Source: JAPLJU01 sp036725345 (GTDB taxonomy: Bacteria; Desulfobacterota; Syntrophia; Syntrophales; UBA2192). From it: 64,000 bases of DNA. The stretch lies in contig DAIMEJ010000002.1 of NCBI GenBank assembly GCA_036725345.1, forward strand, positions 124,001-188,000. The letters run 5' to 3'. The notes under the pieces are model-generated. The model was not told the origin of the DNA and ran no database searches. It saw only the letters and a program-made list of their open reading frames with translations. A program made the translations under genes and the position numbers. Positions 1 to 8,583 of this stretch are shown in pieces. Numbering within the stretch: the first letter of the stretch is position 1; the number at the start of each line of letters is the position of its first letter.

Positions 1-352
1 AACGCGTGATCACGACCCCTCTCACCTCGATTCCCCAGGCCCGGAGGTCATCGATCATTTTCAGGGCGTCTGAGTCGTAGGTGATGCCGAAATCGGCCCG
101 GATCTTCTTCCGCTCGATGTCGCCCGCGTAGATGCAAAGGAGGATGTCTGCCTTGTCTTTCAATTCCTGGATGAGGCGGATTTTGACGTTCGGGTCGTAC
201 CCGGGGAGCACTCTGGCGGCATGGTAATCATAGAGGAGCTTCCCGCCGAACTCGAGATAGAGCTTGTTGTTGAATCGCTGGACACGCCCGAGGATCTCCG
301 CCGTCTGTTCCGCAATGTACTTCTCGTTGTCAAAACCTTTCTTTCCCGGCAT
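1..352 (-). CDS. DUF1846 family protein, N-terminal part (cut by window edge)
   Basis: The frame begins at the ATG at 352 and stays open to the left edge, giving 117 residues of a longer protein. The visible part starts MPGKKGFDNEKYIAEQ and contains LYLEFGGKLLYDYHAARVLPG and YAGDIERKKIRADFGITYD. This is the very conserved N-terminus of the DUF1846 family, cytosolic proteins of about 500 residues whose reaction is not established. The gene is transcribed leftwards. Its upstream side is the 354-base space after the catalase gene, so it probably has its own promoter. The family call is from recognised sequence pattern; no function should be inferred from it. Confidence 0.85.
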   Translation of the reverse strand, partial: MPGKKGFDNEKYIAEQTAEILGRVQRFNNKLYLEFGGKLLYDYHAARVLPGYDPNVKIRLIQELKDKADILLCIYAGDIERKKIRADFGITYDSDALKMIDDLRAWGIEVRGVVITR

Positions 353-706
353 AGAACCCCCGTCGCCAGTTCTCTCGTCACGCTCTGGGAAAATATCAGA
401 GAAGCCGCCCTGTGAAGATATCGCAACCGATGCCCATCGTTATGCGATTAGTCCCGACATGTGTGCCGGCGGCGGCAAAGCCGGGGGAAAAGTATCTTCT
501 TTCTCTTTATTTGTAAAGTGATTTCCTATGAAAGAGATGGCAAGGGGGAATGGGTCTTGCGCTCCGGGTCGTCATGAGGCGCACCAGGCCGGGCAGATCC
601 TTTCGTCTTCCGCCCCATGGTTTTATGAATGGTATGGCGGCGATGCCCCGCTGCCGCCGGGACATCGCCGCCAACCGCCGTCCTGCCCTCGAGTCGAGGC
701 CAGGCG
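353..706. other. Intergenic space between katA and the DUF1846 gene
   Basis: No convincing gene. Short open frames here lack good ribosome sites and protein-like composition. A perfect 10-bp stem (636-645 with 663-672, loop 646-662) lies just past the catalase stop in the direction of katA transcription. It has no run of U after it, so it may protect the messenger end or act with Rho rather than as an intrinsic terminator. On the minus strand around 490-515 there is an AT-rich patch that could hold the DUF1846 promoter. Confidence 0.5.
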
Positions 707-2182
707 TTAGCTCTTGGGTACTTCAGAAATCGGGATGCCGATTGCGTCGGCCACTCCCTTGCCATAGGCCGGGTCGGCCTTCATGCAGTTGCCGATGTGG
801 CGTATCTTGACTTCCCGCGGCGCCTCGGCGATCGCCCGGGCGGTGTTTTCGAACAGGGCCTTTTTCTGCCCCGCGCTCATGAGGCGGAAGAGCAGGCCCG
901 GCTGGGTATAGTAGTCGTCATCGTCCTTACGGAAGTCCCAGTGATCGGCGGCGCCTTCGAGGGCAAGGGGCGGTTCGGCGTATTCCGGCTGCTCCTGCCA
1001 TTCGCCGAAGCTGTTGGGCTCGTACCCGAGGGTGCTTCCGAAGTTGCCGTCCACCCGCATGGTACCGTCGCGGTGGTAGCTGTGACGGGGGCACCGGGGG
1101 GCATTTACGGGAATGAGGTAGTGATTCACTCCCAACCGGTAGCGCTGGGCATCACCGTAAGAGAACAGCCGTCCCTGGAGCATCTTGTCCGGCGAGAAAC
1201 TGATGCCGGGCACGACGTTGGCCGGGTTGAAGGCCGACTGCTCGACCTCGGCGAAATAATTTTCCGGGTTGCGGTTCAGTTCGAGAATCCCCACCTCCAT
1301 CAGGGGGTAATCCTTGTGGAGCCACACTTTCGTGAGATCGAAGGGATGGAAGCGGTATTTGGCCGCGTCCTTCTCCGGCATGATCTGTACCTTCATGGTC
1401 CATCGGGGGAAGTCTCCCTTTTCAATACTGTAGTAGAGGTCGCGCTGGTGGCTTTCCCGGCACTTGCCGATGACCCCCTCGGCCTCCTGGTCGGTGAGGT
1501 TCTTGATCCCCTGGTGGGTGATGAAGTGGAACTTGACCCAGTAGCGCTCCTTTTTAGCATTGATGAAGCTGAAGGTGTGACTGCCGAATCCGTGCATGTG
1601 GCGGTAGGTGGCGGGGATGCCGCGATCGCTCATGACGATGGTGACCTGATGCAATGCCTCGGGCAGGGAACTCCAGAAGTCCCAGTTGTTAAGGGCGCTG
1701 CGCAGATTCGTGCGCGGGTCGCGCTTGACGGCGTGGTTGAGATCCGGGAACTTCAGGGGATCGCGCAGGAAGAAGACGGGCGTGTTGTTGCCCACGAGGT
1801 CCCAGTTTCCCTCTTCCGTGTAGAACTTGATCGCGAAGCCCCGGATGTCGCGCTCGGCGTCGGCGGCGCCGCGCTCGCCTGCCACCGTGGAGAATCGGAC
1901 GAAACACTCGGTTTTCTTTCCCACCTGCGAAAAGATCTTGGCCCGGGTGTATTTGGTGATGTCCTTGGTTACCGTGAAGGTGCCGTAAGCGCCTGAACCT
2001 TTTGCGTGCATGCGACGCTCCGGGATAACCTCCCGGTCGAAGTGTGCGAGTTTCTCCAGGAACCAGACATCCTGAAGGAGTTGAGGGCCCCGCTTGCCGG
2101 CGGTGATGACATTCTGGTTGTCAACAACGGGTGCGCCGAAAGCCGTCGTAAGTCTGTTTTTCGATTCCTTCTTCTTGGCCAT
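707..2182 (-). CDS. katA: Monofunctional heme catalase (small-subunit clade)
   Basis: Breaks down hydrogen peroxide to water and oxygen in the cytoplasm. The 491-residue product has the distal-side catalytic histidine in PERRMHAKGSGAYG (His59), the catalytic asparagine in LVGNNTPVFF (about residue 132), and the proximal heme-tyrosine motif RLFSYGDAQRYRLG near residue 345. The length is that of clade 3 small-subunit catalases, without the flavodoxin-like C-terminal domain of the large type. AGGAGACG lies just before the ATG. A Fur-family regulator is next upstream on the same strand, and a motif at 2261-2276 is shared with the regulator's own 5' region, which suggests peroxide-responsive repression. 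A full catalase fits an oxygen-tolerant anaerobe. Confidence 0.97.
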   Translation of the reverse strand: MAKKKESKNRLTTAFGAPVVDNQNVITAGKRGPQLLQDVWFLEKLAHFDREVIPERRMHAKGSGAYGTFTVTKDITKYTRAKIFSQVGKKTECFVRFSTVAGERGAADAERDIRGFAIKFYTEEGNWDLVGNNTPVFFLRDPLKFPDLNHAVKRDPRTNLRSALNNWDFWSSLPEALHQVTIVMSDRGIPATYRHMHGFGSHTFSFINAKKERYWVKFHFITHQGIKNLTDQEAEGVIGKCRESHQRDLYYSIEKGDFPRWTMKVQIMPEKDAAKYRFHPFDLTKVWLHKDYPLMEVGILELNRNPENYFAEVEQSAFNPANVVPGISFSPDKMLQGRLFSYGDAQRYRLGVNHYLIPVNAPRCPRHSYHRDGTMRVDGNFGSTLGYEPNSFGEWQEQPEYAEPPLALEGAADHWDFRKDDDDYYTQPGLLFRLMSAGQKKALFENTARAIAEAPREVKIRHIGNCMKADPAYGKGVADAIGIPISEVPKS

Positions 2183-2260
2183 TTTACGTCTCCTTTCTTT
2201 TCACGTTAGATCATTCTTATCCCTTAGTTATCAATAAGATCTTTTTTGTAATTGAATATG

Positions 2261-2280
2261 TTTATAGAGAACCATTATCG
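2261..2280. promoter_or_regulatory. Candidate PerR/Fur operator upstream of katA
   Basis: TTTATAGAGAACCATTATCG lies about 80 bases before the katA start. The pattern TTTATAGAGAANNATT occurs again at 2777-2792 just before the perR gene. AT-rich partly palindromic sites of this kind are typical of Fur-family operators. Binding is inferred only from the repeated motif and gene context. Confidence 0.5.
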
Positions 2281-2310
2281 CAACATTGGCAAAAAAAGAG
2301 GGCAACTGAG

Positions 2311-2775
2311 TTAGTTTTTCTCCTGGCAGTCAGGGCAAATTCCGAAGAAATCCAAACGGTGATGATAAATCTTGTATCCCGTCTTGCGGCTCATTTCTTC
2401 GCTGATTGCATCAATGCCCATCAGTTCCGGATCCATGATTTTTTTGCATTTCACACAGATTGCGTGAGGGTGAGGTGAGGGGTTGCTTCCGTCATACCGG
2501 TTGCTCCCGTCAGGGAAACCCAATTCCAGGACTTCGTTGAGCTCTTTTAAAAGAGAAATCGTCTTGTATACCGTTGCGAGACTCGTCGTGGGGAATTCGG
2601 CCTTCACTACACGGTAAATCTCATCTACAGTCGGGTGACCCTCGCTCCCGGCGACAATCCGCAGGACGGCAAGCCGCTGCGGCGTAATGCGGAAATCCCG
2701 GCTCTTGAGCTTGGAGAGCATTTCCTCTATGCGTTTTTGCTGATCCCGGGTTGTGACTGGATACATATCGCTCAT
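2311..2775 (-). CDS. perR: Fur-family transcriptional regulator, PerR-like
   Basis: A 154-residue repressor of the Fur superfamily, with an N-terminal winged helix (TPQRLAVLRIVAGSEGHPTVDEIY, SLATVYKTISLL) and a C-terminal metal and dimerisation domain with HPHAICVKC and CPDCQ. The two CxxC pairs would hold a structural zinc. The call of PerR over Fur rests on the neighbouring catalase and on the long N-terminal lead; metal-site residues do not settle it. Two starts are possible: the ATG at 2775, which has no Shine-Dalgarno sequence, and an ATG at 2766 with a weak GAG upstream. The candidate operator at 2777-2792 touches the first start, so autoregulation is likely. Confidence 0.85.
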   Translation of the reverse strand: MSDMYPVTTRDQQKRIEEMLSKLKSRDFRITPQRLAVLRIVAGSEGHPTVDEIYRVVKAEFPTTSLATVYKTISLLKELNEVLELGFPDGSNRYDGSNPSPHPHAICVKCKKIMDPELMGIDAISEEMSRKTGYKIYHHRLDFFGICPDCQEKN

Positions 2776-2776
2776 A

Positions 2777-2812
2777 TTTATAGAGAATGATTGTTTAACA
2801 ATAACGATTATT
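2777..2812. promoter_or_regulatory. Candidate autoregulatory operator of perR
   Basis: It contains the TTTATAGAGAANNATT pattern also seen before katA, followed at once by ATTGTTTAACAAT (2789-2801), a 6-1-6 palindrome, and then ATAACGATTATTG. The dense AT-rich dyads directly before the perR start are what a self-repressing Fur-family gene would show. Binding is inferred. Confidence 0.5.
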
Positions 2813-2880
2813 GATTACGCGTTTTACTCTATCCTGTCAATGATTATTTTCGTTTATGAAGACCTGAATGGAAAAGACCA

Positions 2881-3096
2881 TCAGGAACCGTGAAACCGGC
2901 AGACGGGACCCGACAGCTCAGGGATGATGGCCTGGTCATCTTGGTTCTCAAGCGGTTTCAGACCGGCCAATCTAGACACGATCTCCCGCGCGAGTTTCTC
3001 CATGGCATCTTTTCGCGTGTCAGGAAATACGATCACATGATAGCGGACGATGTGCCAGTCGAATCCATCCGATCCTCCATCTCTCGCAAACTTCAC
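2881..3096 (-). CDS. Small hypothetical protein
   Basis: A possible 71-residue protein starting at a GTG, 14 bases after the mrfA stop on the same strand, so it could be the last gene of that operon. Composition is protein-like (acidic and basic residues, Trp and His in DWHIVRYHVIVF), with no membrane segment or signal peptide. The ribosome site is weak (CGAGG directly before GTG). I do not recognise the family. It may be a short helicase-operon companion or chance. Confidence 0.35.
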   Translation of the reverse strand: MKFARDGGSDGFDWHIVRYHVIVFPDTRKDAMEKLAREIVSRLAGLKPLENQDDQAIIPELSGPVCRFHGS

Positions 3097-3110
3097 CCTC
3101 GAGGGACAGC

Positions 3111-5378
3111 TCAGCCCATCTTCTCGAGGAGGCCCTCCAGGATGAATGCGGCCGCTTTCTTGTCCAGGGGCTTGTTGTCATTCCCGCACTTGGGGGAGTA
3201 AACACAGGCGGGACACCCGGCAAGGCAGGGGCAGTCCCTCACAAGCTCGAGGGTCAGCCGCGCGAGCTGCGGGATAAGGTCGTAAGCCTTCTCCGTGAGT
3301 CCGATGCCCCCCTCGAAGCCGTCGTATATGAAGATGGTGGGCTGCATCGTGTCGGGATGTCCCGGCGTCGACAGTCCCCCCACGTCCCAGCGGTCGCACA
3401 TGACCTCGAGAGGCATGACGCCGATCATCGCGTGCTCGATCCCGTGGAGGCCTCCGCCGAAGTGCATGTTTTTTTCGATGACGGCCCTGCGTATCTCCTC
3501 GGGGACCGTAAACCAAAGCCCCGTCGTCCTGAAGACGAGGGGAGGGAGGTCCAGGCTCTCCGTCGCGATCACCTGCTCGTTCTTCAGGATCTTGTACCCG
3601 ATGAACTGCTCGGTAACCTCGAGCCTGCCGAAGCGGGCCTCGAATCGTCCGAAGCGCCTCCTGTCGAGTTCATCGAGAACGGTGAGATCGACGATCTTGA
3701 GGGACCGGGTGTAGTAATCCACGTCGGCCCGCCGAGCCTGTATGACGTGGTTTCTCAAATCCATCTCCTGGACCGTGTAGGTCTCACCCTGGTGAAGGAG
3801 CACCGCGCCCCTGTGGGCTTCCCGGAAGGCCTGCGCCCTGTCCATTGTTTCGAGGATGGACCCTTCGCAGACGATCCGGAAGTTCTCTTCGGAGATCTGG
3901 TCCAGGCCTACGACCTCCGTTGCCCTTCCCCTCCCGGCATAGACCCAGCCGTGGGGCGTCTTTCGCACCAGCTTCTCGCCGGAGAGGATCTCCAGGATTC
4001 GGGCGAGCTGAGTGCCAAAATAGGTAGCGTCTTCTTCCACCACGACGGGCATCTCCGCCGCGGCACAGAGCACCTGGCCCGAGAGGATGTAGGGATTGTC
4101 GAGGTCGACGACGGCGTGCTCGTGGGATTTCCCGAAAAAGAGGGACGGGTGTTTCATCAGGTACTGGTCGAGGGGGTTCTGGAAGGCAACAAGCGCCGCC
4201 ACCGACTCCCCGCGGCCCCTGCCCCCGCGACCGGCCTGCTGCCACGTGGACATGATTGTGCCCGCGTATCCCGAGATGACGATCCCGTCCAGTGTCCCCA
4301 CGTCGATCCCGAGCTCCAGGGCGTTGGTGGCGGCCACGCCGACGAGCCCCCTCCGCTTCAGGCCGTCCTCGATCTGCCGTCTCTCCTCGGGGAGATAACC
4401 CGCCCGGTAGGATGCAATCCGTCCCGAAAGGACGGGGTCCGACTCGCCGACGGCATCCTTTGCCCAGCGAGCGATCAGTTCCGCCATCCTTCTCGAGGCG
4501 GTGAAGCAGAGTGTCTGGAGCGAATGCCTCATGAAGAGAACGAAGAGATCCCTCGTTTCCTGGTGGGTCGATAGCGTCCCTGCGGCATCGAAGAAGGGGT
4601 TATAGAAGACGAAGTACTTTTTACCCCGCGGAGAGCCGTCCCTGTCCACAAGCTCGAAGGGAAGACCCGCGAGTTTCCCGGCCAGTTCGAGGGGGTTGGC
4701 CAGGGTTGCCGTGGAGAGAACGAACCGGGGCTCCGAACCCGAATACCTGCAGAGCCGCCGCAACCGTCGGATCACGAAGGCGACGTTGGACCCGAAAACA
4801 CCCCGGTAACGGTGGGCTTCGTCGAGCACCACGAAACGGAGGTTCCTCAGGAAGCTCTGCCACTTCTGATGCCAGGGCAGGATCTGGTGAAGCTCATGGG
4901 GGTTCGTGATGATGATCCGCGCGCCCTCCCGGATGGCGGAGCGCCGTGAAGGGGGCGTGTCGCCGTCATATATCGCCGGACGGATGGAGGCGCCGCAGGC
5001 CCGCTCCATCTCCCTGATGACCTTCAGCTGGTCATTGGAGAGGGCCTTCGTGGGGTAAACGAAGAGAGCCGCTGCGGATTCGTCCTCGAGGAGGGCCTCG
5101 AAGACGGGAAGGTTGAAGGCGAGCGTCTTCCCCGAGGCCGTCGGGGTCGTGATCACGACGTTTTTCCCCGAGCGCAGGTGGTCGATGGCCTCGCACTGGT
5201 GGCTGTAAAGCCTGATCTTCCTCTCGTCGAGATAACTCTGGAGTACTTGCGGGAGTGACCTTTCGAGCGTCCCGTAGACGGGCCCCCGGGCGGGGAGGAT
5301 TTCCATGTGCTCCACCCGCGATCGAAATCGCCCGTCCGTCTTGAGGGTCTCGATGAGATCGGCGATCAATAGGACCAC
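3111..5378 (-). CDS. mrfA: DEAD/DEAH-type DNA helicase MrfA (YprA family, DUF1998)
   Basis: A 755-residue superfamily 2 helicase. Walker A is TASGKT (residues 80-85) and Walker B is LDEAHRYRG (about 185). The helicase C domain contains GVAATNALELGIDVG and QQAGRGGRGRG. The C-terminus has the four-cysteine DUF1998 signature CPCLAGCPACVYSPKCG. This order matches Bacillus subtilis YprA/MrfA, which with exonuclease MrfB repairs mitomycin C lesions independently of UvrABC. Its start lies 13 bases inside the end of the upstream gene, which is the MrfB homologue, so the pair is translationally coupled. The function in this organism is inferred from the family and pairing. Confidence 0.92.
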   Translation of the reverse strand: MVLLIADLIETLKTDGRFRSRVEHMEILPARGPVYGTLERSLPQVLQSYLDERKIRLYSHQCEAIDHLRSGKNVVITTPTASGKTLAFNLPVFEALLEDESAAALFVYPTKALSNDQLKVIREMERACGASIRPAIYDGDTPPSRRSAIREGARIIITNPHELHQILPWHQKWQSFLRNLRFVVLDEAHRYRGVFGSNVAFVIRRLRRLCRYSGSEPRFVLSTATLANPLELAGKLAGLPFELVDRDGSPRGKKYFVFYNPFFDAAGTLSTHQETRDLFVLFMRHSLQTLCFTASRRMAELIARWAKDAVGESDPVLSGRIASYRAGYLPEERRQIEDGLKRRGLVGVAATNALELGIDVGTLDGIVISGYAGTIMSTWQQAGRGGRGRGESVAALVAFQNPLDQYLMKHPSLFFGKSHEHAVVDLDNPYILSGQVLCAAAEMPVVVEEDATYFGTQLARILEILSGEKLVRKTPHGWVYAGRGRATEVVGLDQISEENFRIVCEGSILETMDRAQAFREAHRGAVLLHQGETYTVQEMDLRNHVIQARRADVDYYTRSLKIVDLTVLDELDRRRFGRFEARFGRLEVTEQFIGYKILKNEQVIATESLDLPPLVFRTTGLWFTVPEEIRRAVIEKNMHFGGGLHGIEHAMIGVMPLEVMCDRWDVGGLSTPGHPDTMQPTIFIYDGFEGGIGLTEKAYDLIPQLARLTLELVRDCPCLAGCPACVYSPKCGNDNKPLDKKAAAFILEGLLEKMG

Positions 5379-6463
5379 TCCTCGTGGAGCCTGGAGAAGA
5401 GGTTGGTGAGCGTGACGAGGTCCATTCGGTTGTGTTCGACGATGGGGACGAGGGGGCCCGCGTTTCCGGTCCGCATGTAGGTCTCATAGAACTCCGGGAC
5501 GAGACTGCTCGGGACGTCGTCGGTCCGCTCGACTCCGAAGAGGTTTCTCTCCAGGGTGGTCAGGCGGCAATCGGAGAATTGCCCGCGCCAGGCCCGCCTC
5601 GAAAAGTGCAGGATATCGAAGTGTTCCCTCTCAATGTCTCCCGGCATCCGGTAGTAGGCCAGCCGGTCGCGGATGTATGGGATATCGAAGGCGCGACCGT
5701 TGAAGGTGATGAAGGCCCTCACACCGTCCAAATGCGAAAGCAGTCCCGCGAGAGCGGCCGGCTCCTCCTCGATGTCGCGGATCAGGTACTGGCTGACGGT
5801 GAGGTCTTTCCCCTCGAGGCGGGCCACGCCGAGAAGGATGATCGGCCGCAGAAAAAGCCCCAGGGTTTCGATGTCCAGGATGATGAAGTCGTCGTCACGG
5901 TGAAAACCGGAGGCCAGGAATGCCAGGGGATGGGATTTCTGAAACCACCTCCCGATCCAGGCGAGAATCCTCGACGTGTCCCCCTTGTCCATGACCTTGA
6001 GGAATTCCTTCGCCGCGCGGCCGAATCGCGGATGTCGGGCAAGATCCTCGATCGTGCCGTATCCCTCGCGCTTGAGGGCCTTTTCCGTGAAATCCCCGAT
6101 GCCGTAGAGGAGCTTGAGGTCCGAGAGGATCCTCTTGCGGGTTCCTTCAGGATCGAGATACAGTCGCTTGAGAGGCTGCCGGTTCCGGATAAGATAGCAG
6201 GACCCCCACTGCGTTTCTATCACCCTGCCCGGGATGACATCCTCGAGACGCAGCCCCTCGTACTCCCTGAGGAGCCTTCTCTTCAGTCCCTGGGCTTCCC
6301 GGTACTGCCCCTCGTCCATTTCGGTGTAGAACAAGGAGGTCGTCCCCCGGGGCGTGACATTCCCTTCTTCGACGATTCTGTAATCGCGGGAACGCTCGAG
6401 ACCCTCTCTCAGTCTGCGGCCGATGCGTTCGGGGGACTCTCTCTTTGCCTTGTCGCTTTTCAT
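5366..6463 (-). CDS. mrfB: RNase H-like exonuclease MrfB (YprB family)
   Basis: A 365-residue nuclease. A helix-hairpin-helix-like patch (LLYGIGDFTEKALKREGYGT, about 119-138) precedes a DEDD exonuclease domain with DIETLG (Asp197, Glu199), TFNGRAFDIPYI in the middle and HNRMD at 344-348. This is the YprB/MrfB arrangement. MrfB is known to act with MrfA in removing mitomycin-type DNA damage. The stop codon lies inside mrfA, and the DUF402 gene ends 13 bases upstream, so it is in a tight run. Whether it degrades DNA only or also RNA cannot be told from sequence. Confidence 0.9.
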   Translation of the reverse strand: MKSDKAKRESPERIGRRLREGLERSRDYRIVEEGNVTPRGTTSLFYTEMDEGQYREAQGLKRRLLREYEGLRLEDVIPGRVIETQWGSCYLIRNRQPLKRLYLDPEGTRKRILSDLKLLYGIGDFTEKALKREGYGTIEDLARHPRFGRAAKEFLKVMDKGDTSRILAWIGRWFQKSHPLAFLASGFHRDDDFIILDIETLGLFLRPIILLGVARLEGKDLTVSQYLIRDIEEEPAALAGLLSHLDGVRAFITFNGRAFDIPYIRDRLAYYRMPGDIEREHFDILHFSRRAWRGQFSDCRLTTLERNLFGVERTDDVPSSLVPEFYETYMRTGNAGPLVPIVEHNRMDLVTLTNLFSRLHEEWSY

Positions 6464-6476
6464 GCCGTGATCTCTT

Positions 6477-7463
6477 CTAAAGCCCGGCGCCTGCGTCCTT
6501 CCTCAGGAGATCGATCACCTGCCGGGCGGCCTCCGATGCCCGCTCCTCAAGGGCGGGCGAAATGAACCCCTGCACCGTGATTCTTTTCAGCTTCTCTCGA
6601 TCGGTCACAAAGGGGTCCTGTCCCCCCCGGCGGACGACATCGATCTCGAGATCGACGTAACGCACTCCCCAGGGATAGAGTTCGACCGGCGTGTTGATGT
6701 TCACGTAGACGCCTTTCGACCTGCCCTTCCTGGAGTAATAGGTGTGACGGACATACATGTCCCCCTCGCGGCACTCCGTGAGGGCGTAATCCCCCTCCTC
6801 GATGGGGAGGTCGAGGCCGTCGTAACGGCCTCCGCGGAAAAACCTCCGGACGACGACCCGCCGATGCGCGGCATCGGCCGCCGCCATGGGCCCTTCGCCG
6901 AGATGGATCACCTTGCCGTCGACACGCACATGCTCGATCCGGGCAAGGTTTTCAAGGGCCAGGGGCTGAAAAACAAGTGCACGGTAAAGTTCCGCCCCAA
7001 CCCTATCGCAATCCCCGGGCCTTTGCGAGAGATTTTCCTCCTGCTTCTCGAGGCTTCGGGGGTCGATGAGGCGCAGGCGGTGATGGTTTTTGACCGTGGG
7101 GAGGACACTGGAACGGACTTCATCGAGATACGCCTTGGAACCAAAGGGGAACTCCACGGCGGCCTTGGCCTGCTCGCCGAAGTTCACAGGGGTTTCGAAG
7201 GACGAAACGACCATGTCGGGGAGTTTCAAAAGAAGAAATACGACGATTTCGCGGGTCAGTTCCCACTCGCCGGCAACAGTGACGCCCTGCCGGTCCGGCC
7301 GGTCACGGACCTCCAGGTCGTGGGGTTCCCCTTCGTCTGTGTCGAGGGAAAAGCGTTCCCTGGCCGCATCCGAGGGGTCGGTGATCCGGTATCCCCCCTC
7401 CAGAAGCAGTCTCGTGAGGGCCGTGGCGTAGATGCCCCTGATTTTTATCCCGGGCCGATCCAT
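6477..7463 (-). CDS. FAU-1-like RNA-binding/ribonuclease protein (S1-like and DUF402 domains)
   Basis: A 328-residue product starting at ATG 7463 with MDRPGIKIRGIYATALTRLLLEGG, an RNase E/G-type S1-like N-terminus. The C-terminal half carries the DUF402 signature, with KGVYVNINTPVELYPWGVRYVDLEIDV split around residue 270. This is the architecture of archaeal FAU-1, an AU-rich RNA-binding protein reported to cleave RNA and affect rRNA maturation. The frame is open further upstream to 7901, but that stretch is arginine- and proline-rich, lies inside rtcA and is not protein-like, so I reject it. It starts 14 bases after the rtcA stop, which points to a joint RNA-processing role. The catalytic function is inferred. 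Confidence 0.8.
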   Translation of the reverse strand: MDRPGIKIRGIYATALTRLLLEGGYRITDPSDAARERFSLDTDEGEPHDLEVRDRPDRQGVTVAGEWELTREIVVFLLLKLPDMVVSSFETPVNFGEQAKAAVEFPFGSKAYLDEVRSSVLPTVKNHHRLRLIDPRSLEKQEENLSQRPGDCDRVGAELYRALVFQPLALENLARIEHVRVDGKVIHLGEGPMAAADAAHRRVVVRRFFRGGRYDGLDLPIEEGDYALTECREGDMYVRHTYYSRKGRSKGVYVNINTPVELYPWGVRYVDLEIDVVRRGGQDPFVTDREKLKRITVQGFISPALEERASEAARQVIDLLRKDAGAGL

Positions 7464-7477
7464 CTCAAATCGGAATC

Positions 7478-8533
7478 CTAAATATTTTCTCTCCGTCCGG
7501 AAAAGGCAACCCCTTCCACTTGGAGGACCGTGCCGTCCATCCGGGTCCGGGCGTCGAGAATTTTCTCGACGAGCCAGAGGTTGGACCGGACGTGGTCTGT
7601 CAGGATGGGGATTCGGTAAGTCGAACGGCCGCCGGCAAGGGCCGCAAAGAGGATAAGCTGATCGGCCAGGTGGCGGTCCACCGCGGCACCCGAATCCAGG
7701 TCCTCGAGAAGGGATCTGACGACGAACTCCGCGATGGCTTCGGATCGCCGGCCGGGTCTCCCGGCCCGGTCGGCGCCGATGAGACAGCCGAGATCCGTCT
7801 CCGCGAGCAGCATCAGGGCCGCACCCTTCTGGTGAGCTTCGCTGTCGCGGAGGATTTCGAACTCGGCTTCCAGGCCCCGTTTGTCGAGCAGTTCCCGGCA
7901 CCTCGAGGCCATGCGCTCGCTCACCTTTTCCCTTTCGAGGTGGGAGGAGAGCGAGATGCCGGTAATCTTCCTCAGGGAACCCTGCTCGGGCATCCGGAGG
8001 GGCTCAAGGGGCATCCCTCGCGGATGAACCTGGAGATAAATCTCCCCGCCCCCCTTCGGTACGTAGCCCGGCCGCCTGATCTCCAGCCGGACCTCGGCCC
8101 CCATCCGCCTCAGAAGTGGAATGAGCGCCCTCTGCATGTGGAAGGCGCTCGGCGCGAAATCCTGGAAGAGTCCCCCCGTCATGGAAAAACGGCACGTCTT
8201 TTCGGCATGGAGGGCAAGGGGCAGAAGGGTGAAAGCCAGCATGGTCGTAGAGCCGGCGGTACCGATATCGAGTTTGTAGTCACCGCCCCGGAGGTCCGGT
8301 CCCGGGGCGTAAAGGATTTCCTGCGAGCCCACACGGTCCCCCTCCAACCGGCCACCTGACAGGGTCGCGCAGGCCCGGAGCGCCTGCAGGTGCTGGGGCC
8401 GAAGACCCGGCTTCTGTCGTTTCGCGCGGACGCGCGTCATGCGGACGGGTCTTCCAACGAGTGTCGCCAGGGATGCGGCATAGCGAAGGAGGGTTCCGCT
8501 CCCCGAGTGCACAGAGCCGTCGATCTCGATCAT
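7478..8533 (-). CDS. rtcA: RNA 3'-terminal phosphate cyclase
   Basis: Converts RNA 3'-phosphate ends to 2',3'-cyclic phosphates using ATP through an enzyme-histidine-AMP intermediate. The 351-residue protein begins IEIDGSVHSGSGTLLRYA, has LDIGTAGSTTML and GYVPKGGGEI, and carries the nucleotidyl-histidine motif AVDRHLADQLIL with His288. In Escherichia coli rtcA sits with the RNA ligase gene rtcB. Here no rtcB is visible and the partner is the FAU-1-like gene. It is in a same-strand run with the flavodiiron protein 50 bases upstream. Confidence 0.95.
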   Translation of the reverse strand: MIEIDGSVHSGSGTLLRYAASLATLVGRPVRMTRVRAKRQKPGLRPQHLQALRACATLSGGRLEGDRVGSQEILYAPGPDLRGGDYKLDIGTAGSTTMLAFTLLPLALHAEKTCRFSMTGGLFQDFAPSAFHMQRALIPLLRRMGAEVRLEIRRPGYVPKGGGEIYLQVHPRGMPLEPLRMPEQGSLRKITGISLSSHLEREKVSERMASRCRELLDKRGLEAEFEILRDSEAHQKGAALMLLAETDLGCLIGADRAGRPGRRSEAIAEFVVRSLLEDLDSGAAVDRHLADQLILFAALAGGRSTYRIPILTDHVRSNLWLVEKILDARTRMDGTVLQVEGVAFSGRRENI

Positions 8534-8583
8534 GCGTTCAGTCCCCGCCCGGTTGTCTGCGGGTGGCCCGGGAAAAGGAAGCT

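Noticed and set aside
629..1996. Long plus-strand open frame opposite katA
   Set aside because: It is the antisense shadow of a complete catalase gene; no family features, and GC-rich DNA gives such frames by chance.
3357..4574. Long plus-strand open frame opposite mrfA
   Set aside because: Antisense to a clear helicase; composition is not protein-like and no ribosome site is present.
7464..7901. N-terminal extension of the FAU-1-like protein
   Set aside because: It lies out of frame inside rtcA and is Arg/Pro-rich; homology begins at MDRPGIKIRG, ATG 7463.
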